Positions 52,847 to 62,108 are shown, counted from the stretch's first letter. The stretch is DNA of 64,000 nucleotides from Oceanobacillus zhaokaii (GCF_003352005.1 NZ_CP024848.1:319001-383000); one strand, 5' to 3'. Notes: generated by a model not told the origin, from the letters alone. Program-made: numbers and translations.

Positions 52847-53611
52847 ATGAACAACACATTAACGGTAAAAGGGATAACGATAGGAGAAGGAGCACCGAAG
52901 ATTTGTGTGCCGATGGTAGGGACAACAGTCGAGCAATTGCTTAAGGAAGCGGAACTACTTATAACCCTAGATTTAGAATTAGTTGAATGGCGTGTAGATT
53001 TTTTTGAATCGGTTGAGGATATAGAAAAAGTAAAAGAAGTATTAACTAAAATTAGAGAGAAACTAATCGATATTCCGCTTATTTTCACATTTCGAACTGC
53101 AAAGGAAGGTGGAGAAAGGGAAGTCTCCATGAAATATTATGTCGCATTAAATAAAGCAGCTGTAGAGAGTAACGCTGTAGAATTTATTGATGTCGAATTA
53201 TTTAGTGGGGATCAGGAAGTTAAATTCCTTGTCGAGACAGCACATCAACATGAGGTAGCTGTCATCATCTCAAATCATGATTTTGAAAAAACGCCACCAA
53301 AAGAAGAAATCATTACCCGGTTACGGAGAGCGCAAGACGTGGGAGCGGATATCCCAAAGATTGCTGTGATGCCAAAAAATGTGCAGGATGTTATCACACT
53401 ATTAGATGCAACAAATGAAATGAAAACTCGCTATGCAGATCGACCGATTGTTACGATGGCGATGGCAGGGCAAGGGGTTATTAGTAGATTAGCTGGTGAG
53501 ATATTTGGATCTGCGATTACCTTTGGAACGGCAACTAAGGCGTCTGCACCAGGACAAGTAGGGGTGCTAGAATTAAGAAAGGTACTTGATTTGATCCATA
53601 ATAATCTTTGA
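52847..53611 (+). CDS. aroD: Type I 3-dehydroquinate dehydratase
   Basis: 254 residues from ATG 52847, which has AAAGGAGGT in place; an in-frame ATG 11 codons upstream precedes that site. The catalytic pair is His144 (SNHDF) and Schiff-base Lys171 (PKIAVMP); ELVEWRVDFF and MAMAGQGVISRLAGEIFGSAITFG are also conserved. It removes water from 3-dehydroquinate in the shikimate pathway. It stands alone, away from other aro genes. Confidence 0.96.
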   Translation: MNNTLTVKGITIGEGAPKICVPMVGTTVEQLLKEAELLITLDLELVEWRVDFFESVEDIEKVKEVLTKIREKLIDIPLIFTFRTAKEGGEREVSMKYYVALNKAAVESNAVEFIDVELFSGDQEVKFLVETAHQHEVAVIISNHDFEKTPPKEEIITRLRRAQDVGADIPKIAVMPKNVQDVITLLDATNEMKTRYADRPIVTMAMAGQGVISRLAGEIFGSAITFGTATKASAPGQVGVLELRKVLDLIHNNL

Positions 53612-53629
53612 TGGCATAAGCGGAAATGA

Positions 53630-53664
53630 ATGAGGTTTCCCCTTAAGAATAGGAGAAACCTCAT
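53630..53664 (+). terminator. Hairpin after aroD
   Basis: ATGAGGTTTC (53630-53639) and GAAACCTCAT (53655-53664) form a perfect 10-bp stem with a weak T tail. Beyond it, 53700-53805 is a GC-richer stretch of unknown nature before the catalase end. Confidence 0.6.
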
Positions 53665-53810
53665 CTTATCATGTGCTCTTATTGTTTTCAGGAAATTATT
53701 GTCTTGCGCTTAGTTAACAGACAGAAGAACCCCTACATGACTGAATTGAGCATCCCACCGCCCAAATCGAGCGGCAACGCCGGCCAATAAAGAGTCCTCA
53801 AAACAAAAAA

Positions 53811-55412
53811 TTAATACGGCTCTGCGTCATGCCCTTTTTCTATCGCATCTTGCACAGCTTGCTCAGCATCAGTTGCACCGAGTGGATGCATTTCATCTGC
53901 CATTTCCATTCCTGTATTAGTTTTTCCAGCTAAACCTTCTCGCAGGCGACGACCATATTCTTCATCCGCTTCCTCTGCTAAAGCAATCATTTTCTCTTGA
54001 ATCACTTTTGCACAGCTAGATAGATCACCGATAAGATTGGAGATTAATTCGTCTTTTTCCCATTGTTCAAAACTCCGGTACGTTTCTCCCGCTTGTTTCG
54101 TATTGTCATTTCGTTCAATCGATTCACGGACTAAATACCCTTCAACCATCGGTGTGTATTCTTTGCCAGTCTGTTCTGCTTCCTTTAATCCACCCAAGCT
54201 GGATGGTTCATAGTTTACATGAGGGTTCTGACCTGGTGCCTTATCATTATGATACCTTAGTGTACCACCCTCCTGATTTGTAGCTACCCTTTTTTTCGCA
54301 GCATTGATAGGCAGCTGCAAATAATTGGCACCTACACGATATCGCTGGGTATCAGAGTAGGAGAATGTTCTCCCTTGCAACATTTTATCATCCGAGAAAT
54401 CAAGACCATCGACAAGGACCCCAGTACCAAAAGAAGCCTGTTCCACTTCATTAAAATAATTCTCAGGATTTTTATTTAATACCATTTTGCCAACTGCTCG
54501 CCATGGAAATTGCTCCTCTGGCCAGAGCTTCGTATCGTCAAGCGGGTCGAAATCAAGCTCTGGGTGAGGGCCGTCCTCCATAATTTGGACTAATAGTTCC
54601 CATTCAGGATAATCGCCATTTTCAATCGCTTCATATAAATCCTGTGTGGCATGATTAAAGTTCTTCCCTTGAATTTCTTCCGCTTCTTTTATTGTTAAGT
54701 TTTTAATCCCTTGCTTCGGTTCCCAGTGGTATTTAACAAGTACAGCTTTTCCTTCAGCGTTCACCCACTTATACGTGTTAACACCTGAACCTTGCATCAT
54801 TCGGTAGTTCGCTGGAATGCCCCAAGGGGAATAGACAAATGTCACCATGTGGAAGGATTCTGGTGAATTTGCACAAAAGTCAAAGAATCGTTCACTATCC
54901 TGGATGTTTGTTACTGGATCTGGCCTAAATGCATGAATCATGTCAGGAAATTTCATTGCATCACGAATGAAGAATATCTTTAAGTTATTCCCAACTAAAT
55001 CCCAATTTCCATCTTCTGTGTAAAATTTTACCGCAAACCCGCGTGGATCACGAACTGTTTCTGGAGAATGCAAGCCGTGAACAACCGTGGAAAATCGGAC
55101 GAAAACAGGAGTCTGTTTTCCTTCTTCTTGGAAAACCTTTGCCCGTGTATATTTGGAAATCGGGTCATCTCCAGCCTTCCCGTAAGTTTCAAAGTAACCA
55201 TGTGCACCAGCACCGCGTGCATGGACAATCCTTTCTGGTACTTTTTCTCTGTCAAAATGACTAATCTTTTCGATAAAATCATAGTTCTCGAGAGTTGCAG
55301 GACCACGATTTCCAACAGTACGGATATTTTGATTGTTCGTAACAGGATGTCCTTGCCTAGTTGTTAGTGTGTTTTCGTTTTCAATATTCGTCTCGTTCTT
55401 TTCCTTAGCCAT
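53811..55412 (-). CDS. Heme catalase, KatX-like
   Basis: About 533 residues from ATG 55412, with AAAGAGGAGG 5 bases upstream; the frame runs 32 codons further without an RBS. Catalytic His64 ([11 protein letters not shown]), Asn141 ([10 protein letters not shown]) and the heme-ligand Tyr351 ([12 protein letters not shown]) are intact. The C-terminal tail from about 480 is specific to this group. The N-terminus ([20 protein letters not shown]) recalls B. subtilis KatX, the spore and general-stress catalase, but I assign it from memory only. It breaks down hydrogen peroxide in the cytosol. It is divergent from yfkAB. Confidence 0.9.
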   Translation of the reverse strand: MAKEKNETNIENENTLTTRQGHPVTNNQNIRTVGNRGPATLENYDFIEKISHFDREKVPERIVHARGAGAHGYFETYGKAGDDPISKYTRAKVFQEEGKQTPVFVRFSTVVHGLHSPETVRDPRGFAVKFYTEDGNWDLVGNNLKIFFIRDAMKFPDMIHAFRPDPVTNIQDSERFFDFCANSPESFHMVTFVYSPWGIPANYRMMQGSGVNTYKWVNAEGKAVLVKYHWEPKQGIKNLTIKEAEEIQGKNFNHATQDLYEAIENGDYPEWELLVQIMEDGPHPELDFDPLDDTKLWPEEQFPWRAVGKMVLNKNPENYFNEVEQASFGTGVLVDGLDFSDDKMLQGRTFSYSDTQRYRVGANYLQLPINAAKKRVATNQEGGTLRYHNDKAPGQNPHVNYEPSSLGGLKEAEQTGKEYTPMVEGYLVRESIERNDNTKQAGETYRSFEQWEKDELISNLIGDLSSCAKVIQEKMIALAEEADEEYGRRLREGLAGKTNTGMEMADEMHPLGATDAEQAVQDAIEKGHDAEPY

Positions 55413-55584
55413 TTTATCCTCCTCTTTCTTACAGTATGTAATAAATCGTTTAAAAAACAATTCATCCATAGCGTTTCCCAAAAGAGAAAAAATAATCAGA
55501 TTGGACATAGAAAAGATTTGCCGCGCATATGTCAGTAGAAGTGGTAAAATAAGTAAGTCTCACCAAAGAAAGGAAGGTTCATAC

Positions 55585-56712
55585 ATGGCAATAGCTACAT
55601 CGAAATTAAAAACTATTACACCGGTATATGACCCCTGGGAAGCTTATATGGACGTTGAAGAATACGGGGGAATGAACTTAACAAATATTGAATTTACAAC
55701 AACATACATGTGTAATATGCGCTGTGCTCATTGTGCAGTTGGTTACATGCTGCAAAACAGTGATCCAGATGCATTGCCAATTGAATTACTGATTGAAAGA
55801 TTAGATGAGATACCAAAGCTTCGTACCTTAAGCATTACCGGTGGGGAACCGATGATGAATAAGAAGATGATGCGTAATTATGTTATTCCACTAATGAAAT
55901 ATGCACACGACCGTGGTGTAAGAACACAGATGAATTCTAATTTAACATTGCCATATGACAGATATGAGCAGATTATCCCTTATCTGGATGTCCTGCATAT
56001 CTCTCATAACTGGGGAACTGCCGAGGAATTTGCGGAAACAGGATTTGCAATGATGGAGAGGAAACCAACAATTGAAAATCGCAAAAAGTATTTTGAACGG
56101 TTAGTGGAAAACTCCCAGCGTCTCTCTAAGGATGGGGTCATGGTATCAGCGGAAACAATGCTGAATAAACGAACATTTCCATATTTGGAACAAATTCATG
56201 ACTATATCAATGAAATGGGTTGTGCGAGGCATGAGCTGCATCCAATGTACCCTGTAGATTTCGCTAGCAACTTAGAAATACTTAGTCTAGATGAAATGCG
56301 AACTGCGATTAATCGTATGTTAAATCATCGGAATCAAGACATGTGGATGTTGTTTGGTACCTTGCCATTCTACGCTTGCAGTGGAAATGATGAGGATTTA
56401 GAGCTCCTTCAACGAGTTTATAAGGAAAAAAATGTGACAGTAAGAAATGACCCAGATGGCCGGTCTCGTTTGAATGTTAATATTTTTAATGGAGAAATCA
56501 TTGTTACCGATTTTGGAGATGAACCTTCATTAGGAAATATCAAGACGACATCACTGCCAGACGCATACTCCCGATGGGTGGGAACAAAAACAGCGCAAAG
56601 TCTAAACTGTCATTGCCCTGCTGTTAAATGTCTCGGACCAAATTTATTAGTTAAGAATGCCTATTATCGCGATGTTGATTTTAGTAAGCGAAAGGCGAAT
56701 ATTAGTATGTAA
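55585..56712 (+). CDS. yfkAB: Radical SAM protein YfkAB
   Basis: 376 residues from ATG 55585, with AAAGGAAGG upstream; the frame is open far upstream antisense to the catalase, which is not coding. The iron-sulfur cysteines are Cys43, Cys47 and Cys50 (CNMRCAHC). SITGGEP follows as the SAM-binding motif. Late cysteines near the C-terminus (LNCHCPAVKCLG) give the second CxCxxxxxC motif of the YfkAB family. The reaction is unknown. It stands alone. Confidence 0.92.
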   Translation: MAIATSKLKTITPVYDPWEAYMDVEEYGGMNLTNIEFTTTYMCNMRCAHCAVGYMLQNSDPDALPIELLIERLDEIPKLRTLSITGGEPMMNKKMMRNYVIPLMKYAHDRGVRTQMNSNLTLPYDRYEQIIPYLDVLHISHNWGTAEEFAETGFAMMERKPTIENRKKYFERLVENSQRLSKDGVMVSAETMLNKRTFPYLEQIHDYINEMGCARHELHPMYPVDFASNLEILSLDEMRTAINRMLNHRNQDMWMLFGTLPFYACSGNDEDLELLQRVYKEKNVTVRNDPDGRSRLNVNIFNGEIIVTDFGDEPSLGNIKTTSLPDAYSRWVGTKTAQSLNCHCPAVKCLGPNLLVKNAYYRDVDFSKRKANISM

Positions 56713-56738
56713 CGGATTAATAATGGTTTGTTGGCAAC

Positions 56739-56767
56739 TAGACAAATCCAGAATATTTCATTATAAT
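56739..56767 (+). promoter_or_regulatory. Promoter of the presumed antitoxin RNA
   Basis: TAGACA (56739-56744), exactly 17 bases, TATAAT (56762-56767). A start near 56774 is expected. No protein gene follows on this strand before a strong terminator at 56877-56922. Confidence 0.6.
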
Positions 56768-56773
56768 TAACAT

Positions 56774-56922
56774 AGAATAAAAAATAAGTCGCCAAGGTGC
56801 GCTAACACCTTGACGACAAGTGTAACTTACGATACCCAAAATAAAGGGATCGGCAACAACTGAATTATTAAGAAAAAATAATCCATTCGTTTACCTGGTC
56901 AAGGCAAGTGGATTATTTTTTT
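56774..56922 (+). ncRNA. Presumed antitoxin RNA of a type I toxin-antitoxin system
   Basis: A predicted transcript of about 150 nt from the promoter at 56739-56767 to the terminator at 56877-56922. It has a strong internal hairpin, GTCGCCAAGGTG (56788-56799) with CACCTTGACGAC (56806-56817), one mismatch. It is antisense to the last codons and 3' untranslated part of the small toxin gene. This layout (convergent, 3'-overlapping RNAs) is the one known for TxpA/RatA and BsrG/SR4. Transcription itself is not shown by sequence. Confidence 0.6.
56877..56922. terminator. Bidirectional terminator shared by toxin and antitoxin RNAs
   Basis: AATAATCC (56877-56884) pairs with GGATTATT (56910-56917), with TTTTTTT next on the plus strand and TTTTTT on the minus strand. 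The toxin stop codon lies in the hairpin. A second minus-strand hairpin with a TTATTTTTT tail (56817-56776) could end read-through toxin mRNA. Confidence 0.7.
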
Positions 56923-56999
56923 CTGTCAATATCAGCCAAGATACTCACAATTAACGCTGCAAATGCAATTGCAAACATGAGAGCCTCGTACACTGACAT
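56913..56999 (-). CDS. Small hydrophobic toxin-like peptide (holin-like toxin family)
   Basis: 28 residues, from ATG 56999 to TAA at 56913. It starts MSVYEALMFAIAFAAL, has one membrane helix of about 19 residues (ALMFAIAFAALIVSILADI) and a basic end DRKK. This is the pattern of Firmicutes type I toxins annotated as putative holin-like toxin (MxxYEALxLMxxFxxLIxxILS...). AAAGGGGGTG lies 6 bases before the ATG. The mRNA would start near 57071, from the TATAAT at 57083-57078 (weak -35). Such peptides depolarise the membrane when their antisense RNA is absent. Toxicity is inferred. Confidence 0.75.
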   Translation of the reverse strand: MSVYEALMFAIAFAALIVSILADIDRKK

Positions 57000-57124
57000 A
57001 GCAACACCCCCTTTCCAAAAAAGAGCGGGTGGTGCTGCCGATCCACTTTACCTCGAATTATCGTTAGTTACCCCTAGATTATATCTTAATTTTAAATAAA
57101 AAGGAAACGTACTTTCTGTTTAAA

Positions 57125-57448
57125 TTAACAAATATCCTTAAATTCAAAGTAAAGATGGTAATGTTTTTTACACCCATCGTTAAATTTAGAATTGCAGTTT
57201 ACGCATTTACCATTATCCATATACAAATTTATTGGTTGCTCAGTCTTACAGACGCCGCATAATATCGCCAATTCATTGAATTCTTCTTTTTTCCATACAG
57301 AAATAGTATGACTTTCGCACTCATTATGACATTTATAGCATGGATAATATTTGTTACAGCATTTAAACTTAATCGCGATAATATCCTTATCAGTCGCATA
57401 ATGCTTACATCGAGTCTGATTGTCAATAATATGTCCATATACTTTCAT
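57125..57448 (-). CDS. CHY zinc-finger protein
   Basis: 107 residues with many ordered cysteines and histidines: CKHYATDKDIIAIKFKCCNKYYPCYKCHNECESH, then CGVC, CVNC and CKKHYHLYFEF. The CKHY...CC..YYPCYKCH layout is the CHY zinc finger (PF05495), known in yeast Hot13 and plant E3 ligases, and in Bacilli as small stand-alone proteins. It binds several zinc ions. Its bacterial role is unknown. It lies directly upstream of the toxin gene on the same strand, 126 bases away. Confidence 0.88.
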   Translation of the reverse strand: MKVYGHIIDNQTRCKHYATDKDIIAIKFKCCNKYYPCYKCHNECESHTISVWKKEEFNELAILCGVCKTEQPINLYMDNGKCVNCNSKFNDGCKKHYHLYFEFKDIC

Positions 57449-57511
57449 CGTTTTCCTCCTGGTTAGATATTATAGGGCCTATAAAACTGAAGAATCTATT
57501 TTAACTAGAAA

Positions 57512-58576
57512 CTACTTATACTCCGTTTGTTCTTCTGCTTCCCATTTCGCAACCTCTGTTCGAACAATAGGTGCAACTTCTTTGCCTAATAATTCAATGG
57601 CTTTCATGACATCCTCATGGGGCATTGAGCCAACCGGGACATGAAGCATAAATCGCGTAATTCCAACATTCTTGCGTAAAAAGATAATTTTTTCGGCAAC
57701 CGTTTCTGCATCGCCAACATATAAGGCGCCTTCTAAGCTTCGTGCTTGATCAAAGCTTCCTCTTGTATATGCTCCCCATCCACGCTCTCTTCCCAGAACG
57801 TTCATTGCTTGTTGTGTAGGTGGGAAGAACTTTTCTACCGCAATATCGGTACTTTCAGCAACAAATCCATGCGAATGAGAGGCTACCGTTAATTTAGATG
57901 GATCATGTCCACTTCTTTCGGCCGCACGCTTATATAATTTCACAAGCGGGGCAAACTGGACTGGGCTTCCACCAATAATGGCTAGAACAAGTGGAAGACC
58001 AAGCATACCAGCGCGAGCAACCGATTCTGGAGTTCCGCCACTAGCAATCCACACAGGTATTGGATTTTGGACTGGTCTTGGATAGACTCCACGGTTTTGG
58101 ATTGCAGGTCGGTGCTTTCCGCTCCACGTTACCTTTTCGGATTCTCGTATTTTTAGCAACAAATCCAGCTTCTCATCAAATAATTCATTATAATCATTTA
58201 GATCATAGCCAAACAAAGGGAAGGATTCGATAAAAGAACCCCTTCCTGCCATAATTTCTGCACGTCCATTAGAAATAGCATCTACTGTAGCAAAATCCTG
58301 AAATACCCGAACTGGATCATCTGAGGATAATACCGTTACCGCACTCGTCAGTCTTATCCGGTTTGTCTGTGAAGCTGCTGCAGCAAGAAGCACTGCTGGT
58401 GCTGACGCAGCATAATCTTGTCGATGATGCTCGCCAACTCCAAAGACATCTAATCCGACTTGATCCGCTAATACAATTTCTTCAACAACTTCTCTTATTC
58501 GTTCTGCATGACTGCTTACTTTTCCTGTATGTACATCTGGAGTAGTTTCGACAAATGTAGTGATACCAATTTCCAT
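57512..58576 (-). CDS. LLM class flavin-dependent oxidoreductase
   Basis: A 354-residue luciferase-like TIM-barrel enzyme. [28 protein letters not shown] and [26 protein letters not shown], then [10 protein letters not shown] and [14 protein letters not shown], are the FMN-binding signatures. It oxidises an unknown substrate with reduced FMN (or possibly F420, which cannot be excluded by eye). AAAGGAGG precedes ATG 58576. It is intact, unlike the related gene at 17527-18520. Confidence 0.9.
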   Translation of the reverse strand: MEIGITTFVETTPDVHTGKVSSHAERIREVVEEIVLADQVGLDVFGVGEHHRQDYAASAPAVLLAAAASQTNRIRLTSAVTVLSSDDPVRVFQDFATVDAISNGRAEIMAGRGSFIESFPLFGYDLNDYNELFDEKLDLLLKIRESEKVTWSGKHRPAIQNRGVYPRPVQNPIPVWIASGGTPESVARAGMLGLPLVLAIIGGSPVQFAPLVKLYKRAAERSGHDPSKLTVASHSHGFVAESTDIAVEKFFPPTQQAMNVLGRERGWGAYTRGSFDQARSLEGALYVGDAETVAEKIIFLRKNVGITRFMLHVPVGSMPHEDVMKAIELLGKEVAPIVRTEVAKWEAEEQTEYK

Positions 58577-58809
58577 TTTACTGCCTCCTTTATGGGCAAT
58601 GTTTATTAGTTTATTGAATTGTCATGAATATTAATTCTGTCATTATCATAGATTATTTGGAGAATTTTAGGAAGAAATTTGTTTTATCCTAATTTTCCTT
58701 TAAAGTAAAAAGAAATGATGCTGCAACATCTGCAAAAGGAATGGCCTCCAAGTAATAATGATTAGAAGGTCATAATAAATTACTTAAAATTAAGAAAGGA
58801 GACCAAAAT

Positions 58810-59250
58810 ATGGGGGAAGTAATTCAAGCCAGTACCGACCATCTTCATGAGTTAACAAATCTCGCGATGGATCTCTGGCCTGACAATGACTTTGAAAACC
58901 TAAAGAAAGAGTTCGCTGAAAGTATCGATACAGACCAAAATAAAGTATTTCTTTATTGTATAGAAAAGCGGCTCGTTGCCTTTATCCATCTCTCAATCCG
59001 AACAGATTATGTCGAGGGATCGAATTCTAGTCCTATAGGATATATTGAGGGGATCTATGTATTACCTGAATTTAGACAAAAGGGAATATCTAAAAAGCTA
59101 TTTGCACGAGGAAGAAATTGGCTGCTAAATAAAGGATGTAAGCAGGTAGGATCTGATATCGAATGGAATAATCAAGTGAGCTATGAATTTCATAAAAGTA
59201 TTGGATTCAAAGAAGCAAACCGATTAATAGCGTTTATTCAAGATTTGTAA
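58810..59250 (+). CDS. GNAT acetyltransferase similar to aminoglycoside 6'-N-acetyltransferases
   Basis: 146 residues. LAMDLWPDNDFENLKKEF, then FIHLSIRTDYVEGSNSSPIGYIEGIYVLPEFRQKGISKKL, and at the end SYEFHKSIGFKEANRLIAFI, follow the chromosomal AAC(6')-I pattern closely (WPDN near the start, DYVEG, YLEGI, GFKEANR). The acetyl-CoA loop is RQKGIS. Such enzymes can acetylate the 6' amine of kanamycin-type drugs, but chromosomal homologues often have another main substrate. AAAGGAG lies upstream of ATG 58810. It stands alone. Confidence 0.82.
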   Translation: MGEVIQASTDHLHELTNLAMDLWPDNDFENLKKEFAESIDTDQNKVFLYCIEKRLVAFIHLSIRTDYVEGSNSSPIGYIEGIYVLPEFRQKGISKKLFARGRNWLLNKGCKQVGSDIEWNNQVSYEFHKSIGFKEANRLIAFIQDL

Positions 59251-59344
59251 ATTGCAAGAATCACCATACCTTTTGCTAAATGCCCCCTCTTTACGTTAAA
59301 ATAGGTGCATACAATCAGCTAGAACAGCGGAGGTATGTATAGTT

Positions 59345-60445
59345 ATGAATTGGCAGAAATTTTTTACGTATGATAATATGATTGATCTCGGAATTTCAAT
59401 TGGGATCTTTTTACTTTTCTTAGTGTTTAGAAAGATATTTACGAAATATGTCTTTACACTATTACTTAAATTAGGTGATAAATCACCAACTAAATTGTTC
59501 GCAGAGATTTTTATTGCATTTAAGAAACCAGTAGAGTGGTTGTTTACTGTTATTGGTATTTATATTGCTGCATCTTATTTCCCTCATTTTAATCAGGGGA
59601 ATGAATTCTTCAAAAATATAATTGGTTCTATGTACATTTTCCTTTTTACATGGGGATTCTATAATTTGGCTTCTTCAGATTCGATATTTTTCAGAGGAAT
59701 TAATAAAAAAGTGGACTTCGATAAAGATAATATTATTATTCCCTTACTTTCAAAAGCATTGCGATTTATCATTGTCGCGATTGCGCTAACTGTTGTCTTG
59801 CAGGAATTCGGCTATAATGTAACTGGCTTTGTCGCAGGTTTAGGACTGGGTGGTCTAGCTATTTCGTTAGCTGCTCAGGATATACTTGCTAATATGATTG
59901 GTGGATTTGTAATTATCACAGAAAAACCTTTTACCAAAGGAGATTGGATTGTCACTCCAAGTATTGATGGTACGGTTGAGGAGATAGCCTTCCGAAGTAC
60001 GAAAGTGAGAACAGCAACTGATGCACTTGTCGTTGTACCAAACGCGACATTAGTGAAAGAGCCGATCACAAATTGGAGTAAAATGGAAAAACGTCAAAAT
60101 TCATTTGATTTAACCTTAACGTATGAAACGCCACAAGAAAAGGTAGAAACGATGGTAAGGCAAATTGACTATCAATTAAAGAATAATCCGGATATTGATC
60201 AAGAAACGATTTTAGTCAAATTTAACAAGTATAATGAAAATGGCTATAACATCTTGGTTCATTACTTTACTAAAACAACTGCATGGACAGAATATGTAAG
60301 TGTAAATGAGAAAGTTAACTTTAAAATCATGGAACTTCTTAGAGATGAGGATATCGAATTAGCTGTTCCTGCAAGGGCATTATATGTACAAGATTCAAGA
60401 GGCAGTCAAGAAATGAATGCTATGCATAGAGAATCAGATCACTAG
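59345..60445 (+). CDS. MscS family mechanosensitive channel
   Basis: 366 residues with four hydrophobic stretches in the first 180. The last is the MscS pore helix (FVAGLGLGGLAISLAAQDILANMIGGFVIITEKPF), followed by the beta domain (GDWIVTPSIDGTVEEIAFRSTKVRTATDALVVVPNATLV) and the cytosolic alpha/beta domain. It opens under membrane tension to release solutes after osmotic downshock. It resembles the YhdY type of Bacillus. CGGAGG is upstream of the ATG. The gene ends directly in a terminator. Confidence 0.95.
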   Translation: MNWQKFFTYDNMIDLGISIGIFLLFLVFRKIFTKYVFTLLLKLGDKSPTKLFAEIFIAFKKPVEWLFTVIGIYIAASYFPHFNQGNEFFKNIIGSMYIFLFTWGFYNLASSDSIFFRGINKKVDFDKDNIIIPLLSKALRFIIVAIALTVVLQEFGYNVTGFVAGLGLGGLAISLAAQDILANMIGGFVIITEKPFTKGDWIVTPSIDGTVEEIAFRSTKVRTATDALVVVPNATLVKEPITNWSKMEKRQNSFDLTLTYETPQEKVETMVRQIDYQLKNNPDIDQETILVKFNKYNENGYNILVHYFTKTTAWTEYVSVNEKVNFKIMELLRDEDIELAVPARALYVQDSRGSQEMNAMHRESDH

Positions 60446-60479
60446 AAAGAAAGGAGACACTATCCTTTCTTTCTTTTTG
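60444..60479 (+). terminator. Terminator of the MscS gene
   Basis: AGAAAGAAAGGA (60444-60455) pairs exactly with TCCTTTCTTTCT (60463-60474), then TTTTT. The rest of the gap to plsC (60480-60773) has degenerate repeat-like sequence at 60515-60610 and no gene. Confidence 0.88.
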
Positions 60480-60773
60480 GCCAAAAGGCTGCTCTCTATA
60501 AACAGTTGATATAGATTGCGAACTAGGGGCAATGTTGACTTTTGCTTCTGACAGTAATAAGGTTTGGAGCAACGCTGATTCTCATCGGAAGAAAAGCTTT
60601 TGGTGGAACTGAAGATTTGTCTTTTCCTATTTCGTTAGTAGCCTCTAAATAAATTAGTTTGCAGTTAGATTAACAGCAATAAAATAAAAATTAGTACTAG
60701 GTAATAACACTTTGTGATAAAATAAAATGAACGAGCCTTTAAATGAAAAAGTACACTAGTGGAGGAGAAGAGG

Positions 60774-61373
60774 ATGTATCATTTCGCAGCGTATGTAGTT
60801 AAAATAATCTTGAACTTATTTGGCAGGATTAAGGTTTTTCAAAAAGAGAAGATACCAACGTCAGGTGGCTATGTTATTGCATGTACACATACTGGTTGGG
60901 TAGATATATTGTGGTTAGGTGTTTCCTTACTTCCAGTCAAAATACATTATATGGCGAAAAAGGAATTATTTCAATCAGGTTTTACTAAGTGGTTAATGAA
61001 TGCCTTGAATGCTTTTCCGGTTGATCGGGAAAACCCTGGTCCAAGCTCGATAAAAACTCCGAGAAAACTACTGAAGGAAGATAAAGTAGTTGGGATTTTC
61101 CCAAGCGGAACGAGAACGAGTGAGGAGGTTCCATTAAAAAGGGGAGCTGTGACGATTGCAGCATATGGCAAGGTGCCGATTGTTCCAGCAGCATATGTCG
61201 GTCCAAATAATTTTAGTGATTTATTAAAACGGCAAAAGCCGAAAATTATTTTCGGGGATCCGATCTATTTATCCGAGGAACAACCAAAAAAAGAAGCAAT
61301 TGAAACAATGATGGCAGAACTAAATAATGCATTTAATCATCTGCAAAAGCAGTTAACAACTAATGATATATAA
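60774..61373 (+). CDS. plsC: 1-acyl-sn-glycerol-3-phosphate acyltransferase
   Basis: About 199 residues from ATG 60774, with GGAGG (60761-60765) 8 bases upstream; a GTG five codons earlier lies on that site. Catalytic HX4D is HTGWVD, the substrate motif is FPSGTRTSEE and the block KIHYMAKKELF is typical. One N-terminal hydrophobic helix anchors it. It acylates lysophosphatidic acid in membrane lipid synthesis. A perfect terminator follows. Confidence 0.93.
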   Translation: MYHFAAYVVKIILNLFGRIKVFQKEKIPTSGGYVIACTHTGWVDILWLGVSLLPVKIHYMAKKELFQSGFTKWLMNALNAFPVDRENPGPSSIKTPRKLLKEDKVVGIFPSGTRTSEEVPLKRGAVTIAAYGKVPIVPAAYVGPNNFSDLLKRQKPKIIFGDPIYLSEEQPKKEAIETMMAELNNAFNHLQKQLTTNDI

Positions 61374-61379
61374 TCGATT

Positions 61380-61421
61380 AGAAAGAAACTCCCAACGAAT
61401 TTGTCGTTGGGAGTTTCTTTT
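61380..61421. terminator. Bidirectional terminator between plsC and queT
   Basis: GAAAGAAACTCCCAACGA (61381-61398) and its complement (61404-61421) form a perfect 18-bp stem with a 5-base loop, T-rich on both strands. Confidence 0.9.
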
Positions 61422-61429
61422 GCTATATT

Positions 61430-61912
61430 CTATAAAACATCGTCAAAGTGTACTCGTTTATTTAAAAGATAAATTAATGGTATTCCAACTGCTAGTACTG
61501 CAAGTTCACCAGCTGCTGTTGTTAACCATGAAAATAAAAATGGCAGACCCAATGCCAATTTTAGTTCAAATGCGATGATAAACATATTAAATGAAAAGAT
61601 AAGTGCATTCATGACAAGCAATACTAACTTATCCTTAATATAGTTTGAAAGTAATATAATAATGCTTAATGAGATGGCTGAGTGTGCTACCCCAAATATA
61701 AGATCAAACCAGCCTAATGGTGAGAATAAGTTGGTGATAAATACACCTAATATAATTCCGAAAAAGAATTTCTTATTAAATACGACGAGATGATTAAACA
61801 TCTCGGAAATACGAAACTGAACATTCGTAAATCCAAATGGTTGGACGAGTAACGACACGGCAACATAGAGCGCTGCTAACAAGCCGTTTACTACCAATGT
61901 TTTTACATTCAT
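61430..61912 (-). CDS. queT: QueT-family queuosine precursor transporter (ECF S-component)
   Basis: 160 residues, about five membrane helices. The start VNGLLAALYVAVSLLVQPFGFTNVQFRISEMFNHLVVF is the QueT signature (energy-coupling-factor substrate protein for queuosine precursor). The gene carries a preQ1-I riboswitch directly upstream, which confirms the substrate class. It works with a shared EcfAA'T module encoded elsewhere. No queuosine biosynthesis genes are beside it. Confidence 0.93.
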   Translation of the reverse strand: MNVKTLVVNGLLAALYVAVSLLVQPFGFTNVQFRISEMFNHLVVFNKKFFFGIILGVFITNLFSPLGWFDLIFGVAHSAISLSIIILLSNYIKDKLVLLVMNALIFSFNMFIIAFELKLALGLPFLFSWLTTAAGELAVLAVGIPLIYLLNKRVHFDDVL

Positions 61913-61922
61913 TATTAAAATC

Positions 61923-61962
61923 TCTCCTTAGTTTTTTTGCGTGGGAGGGTCGCGAACCACGT
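61923..61962 (-). promoter_or_regulatory. preQ1-I riboswitch
   Basis: On the minus strand it reads ACGTGGTTCGCGACCCTCCC, then ACGCAAAAAAACTAAGGAG. It has the GTGG/CCCTCCCAC-type first stem, an A-rich L3 strand and the conserved AAAAACTAAGGAG end. The last part includes the ribosome site of queT, so ligand binding would sequester it and stop translation. Confidence 0.9.
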
Positions 61963-61983
61963 TTCTTGATAATGCCAGAGCAT

Positions 61984-62012
61984 ATTATAGTACAAATTGC
62001 TGAAAATGAAAA
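61984..62012 (-). promoter_or_regulatory. Promoter of queT
   Basis: On the minus strand TTTTCA (62012-62007), 17 bases, TATAAT (61989-61984). The transcript would start near 61977, just before the riboswitch aptamer. Confidence 0.6.
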
Positions 62013-62108
62013 GCTATTATTTTTTGCAGTAATGTTGAATTAATATATGAATCCCCTTTCATTGGCTTTAAAAAATATGGGCGATAAAACAAAAAAAAAT
62101 AAACAAAT

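Noticed and set aside
55413..55600. Sigma-B or sigma-F promoter for the catalase
   Set aside because: GGGAAA is present, but no matching -35 element at the right spacing; not strong enough to report.
56908..57099. A 63-codon plus-strand frame over the toxin locus
   Set aside because: The minus-strand 28-residue peptide has the ribosome site, helix and family pattern; the plus frame is its antisense shadow.
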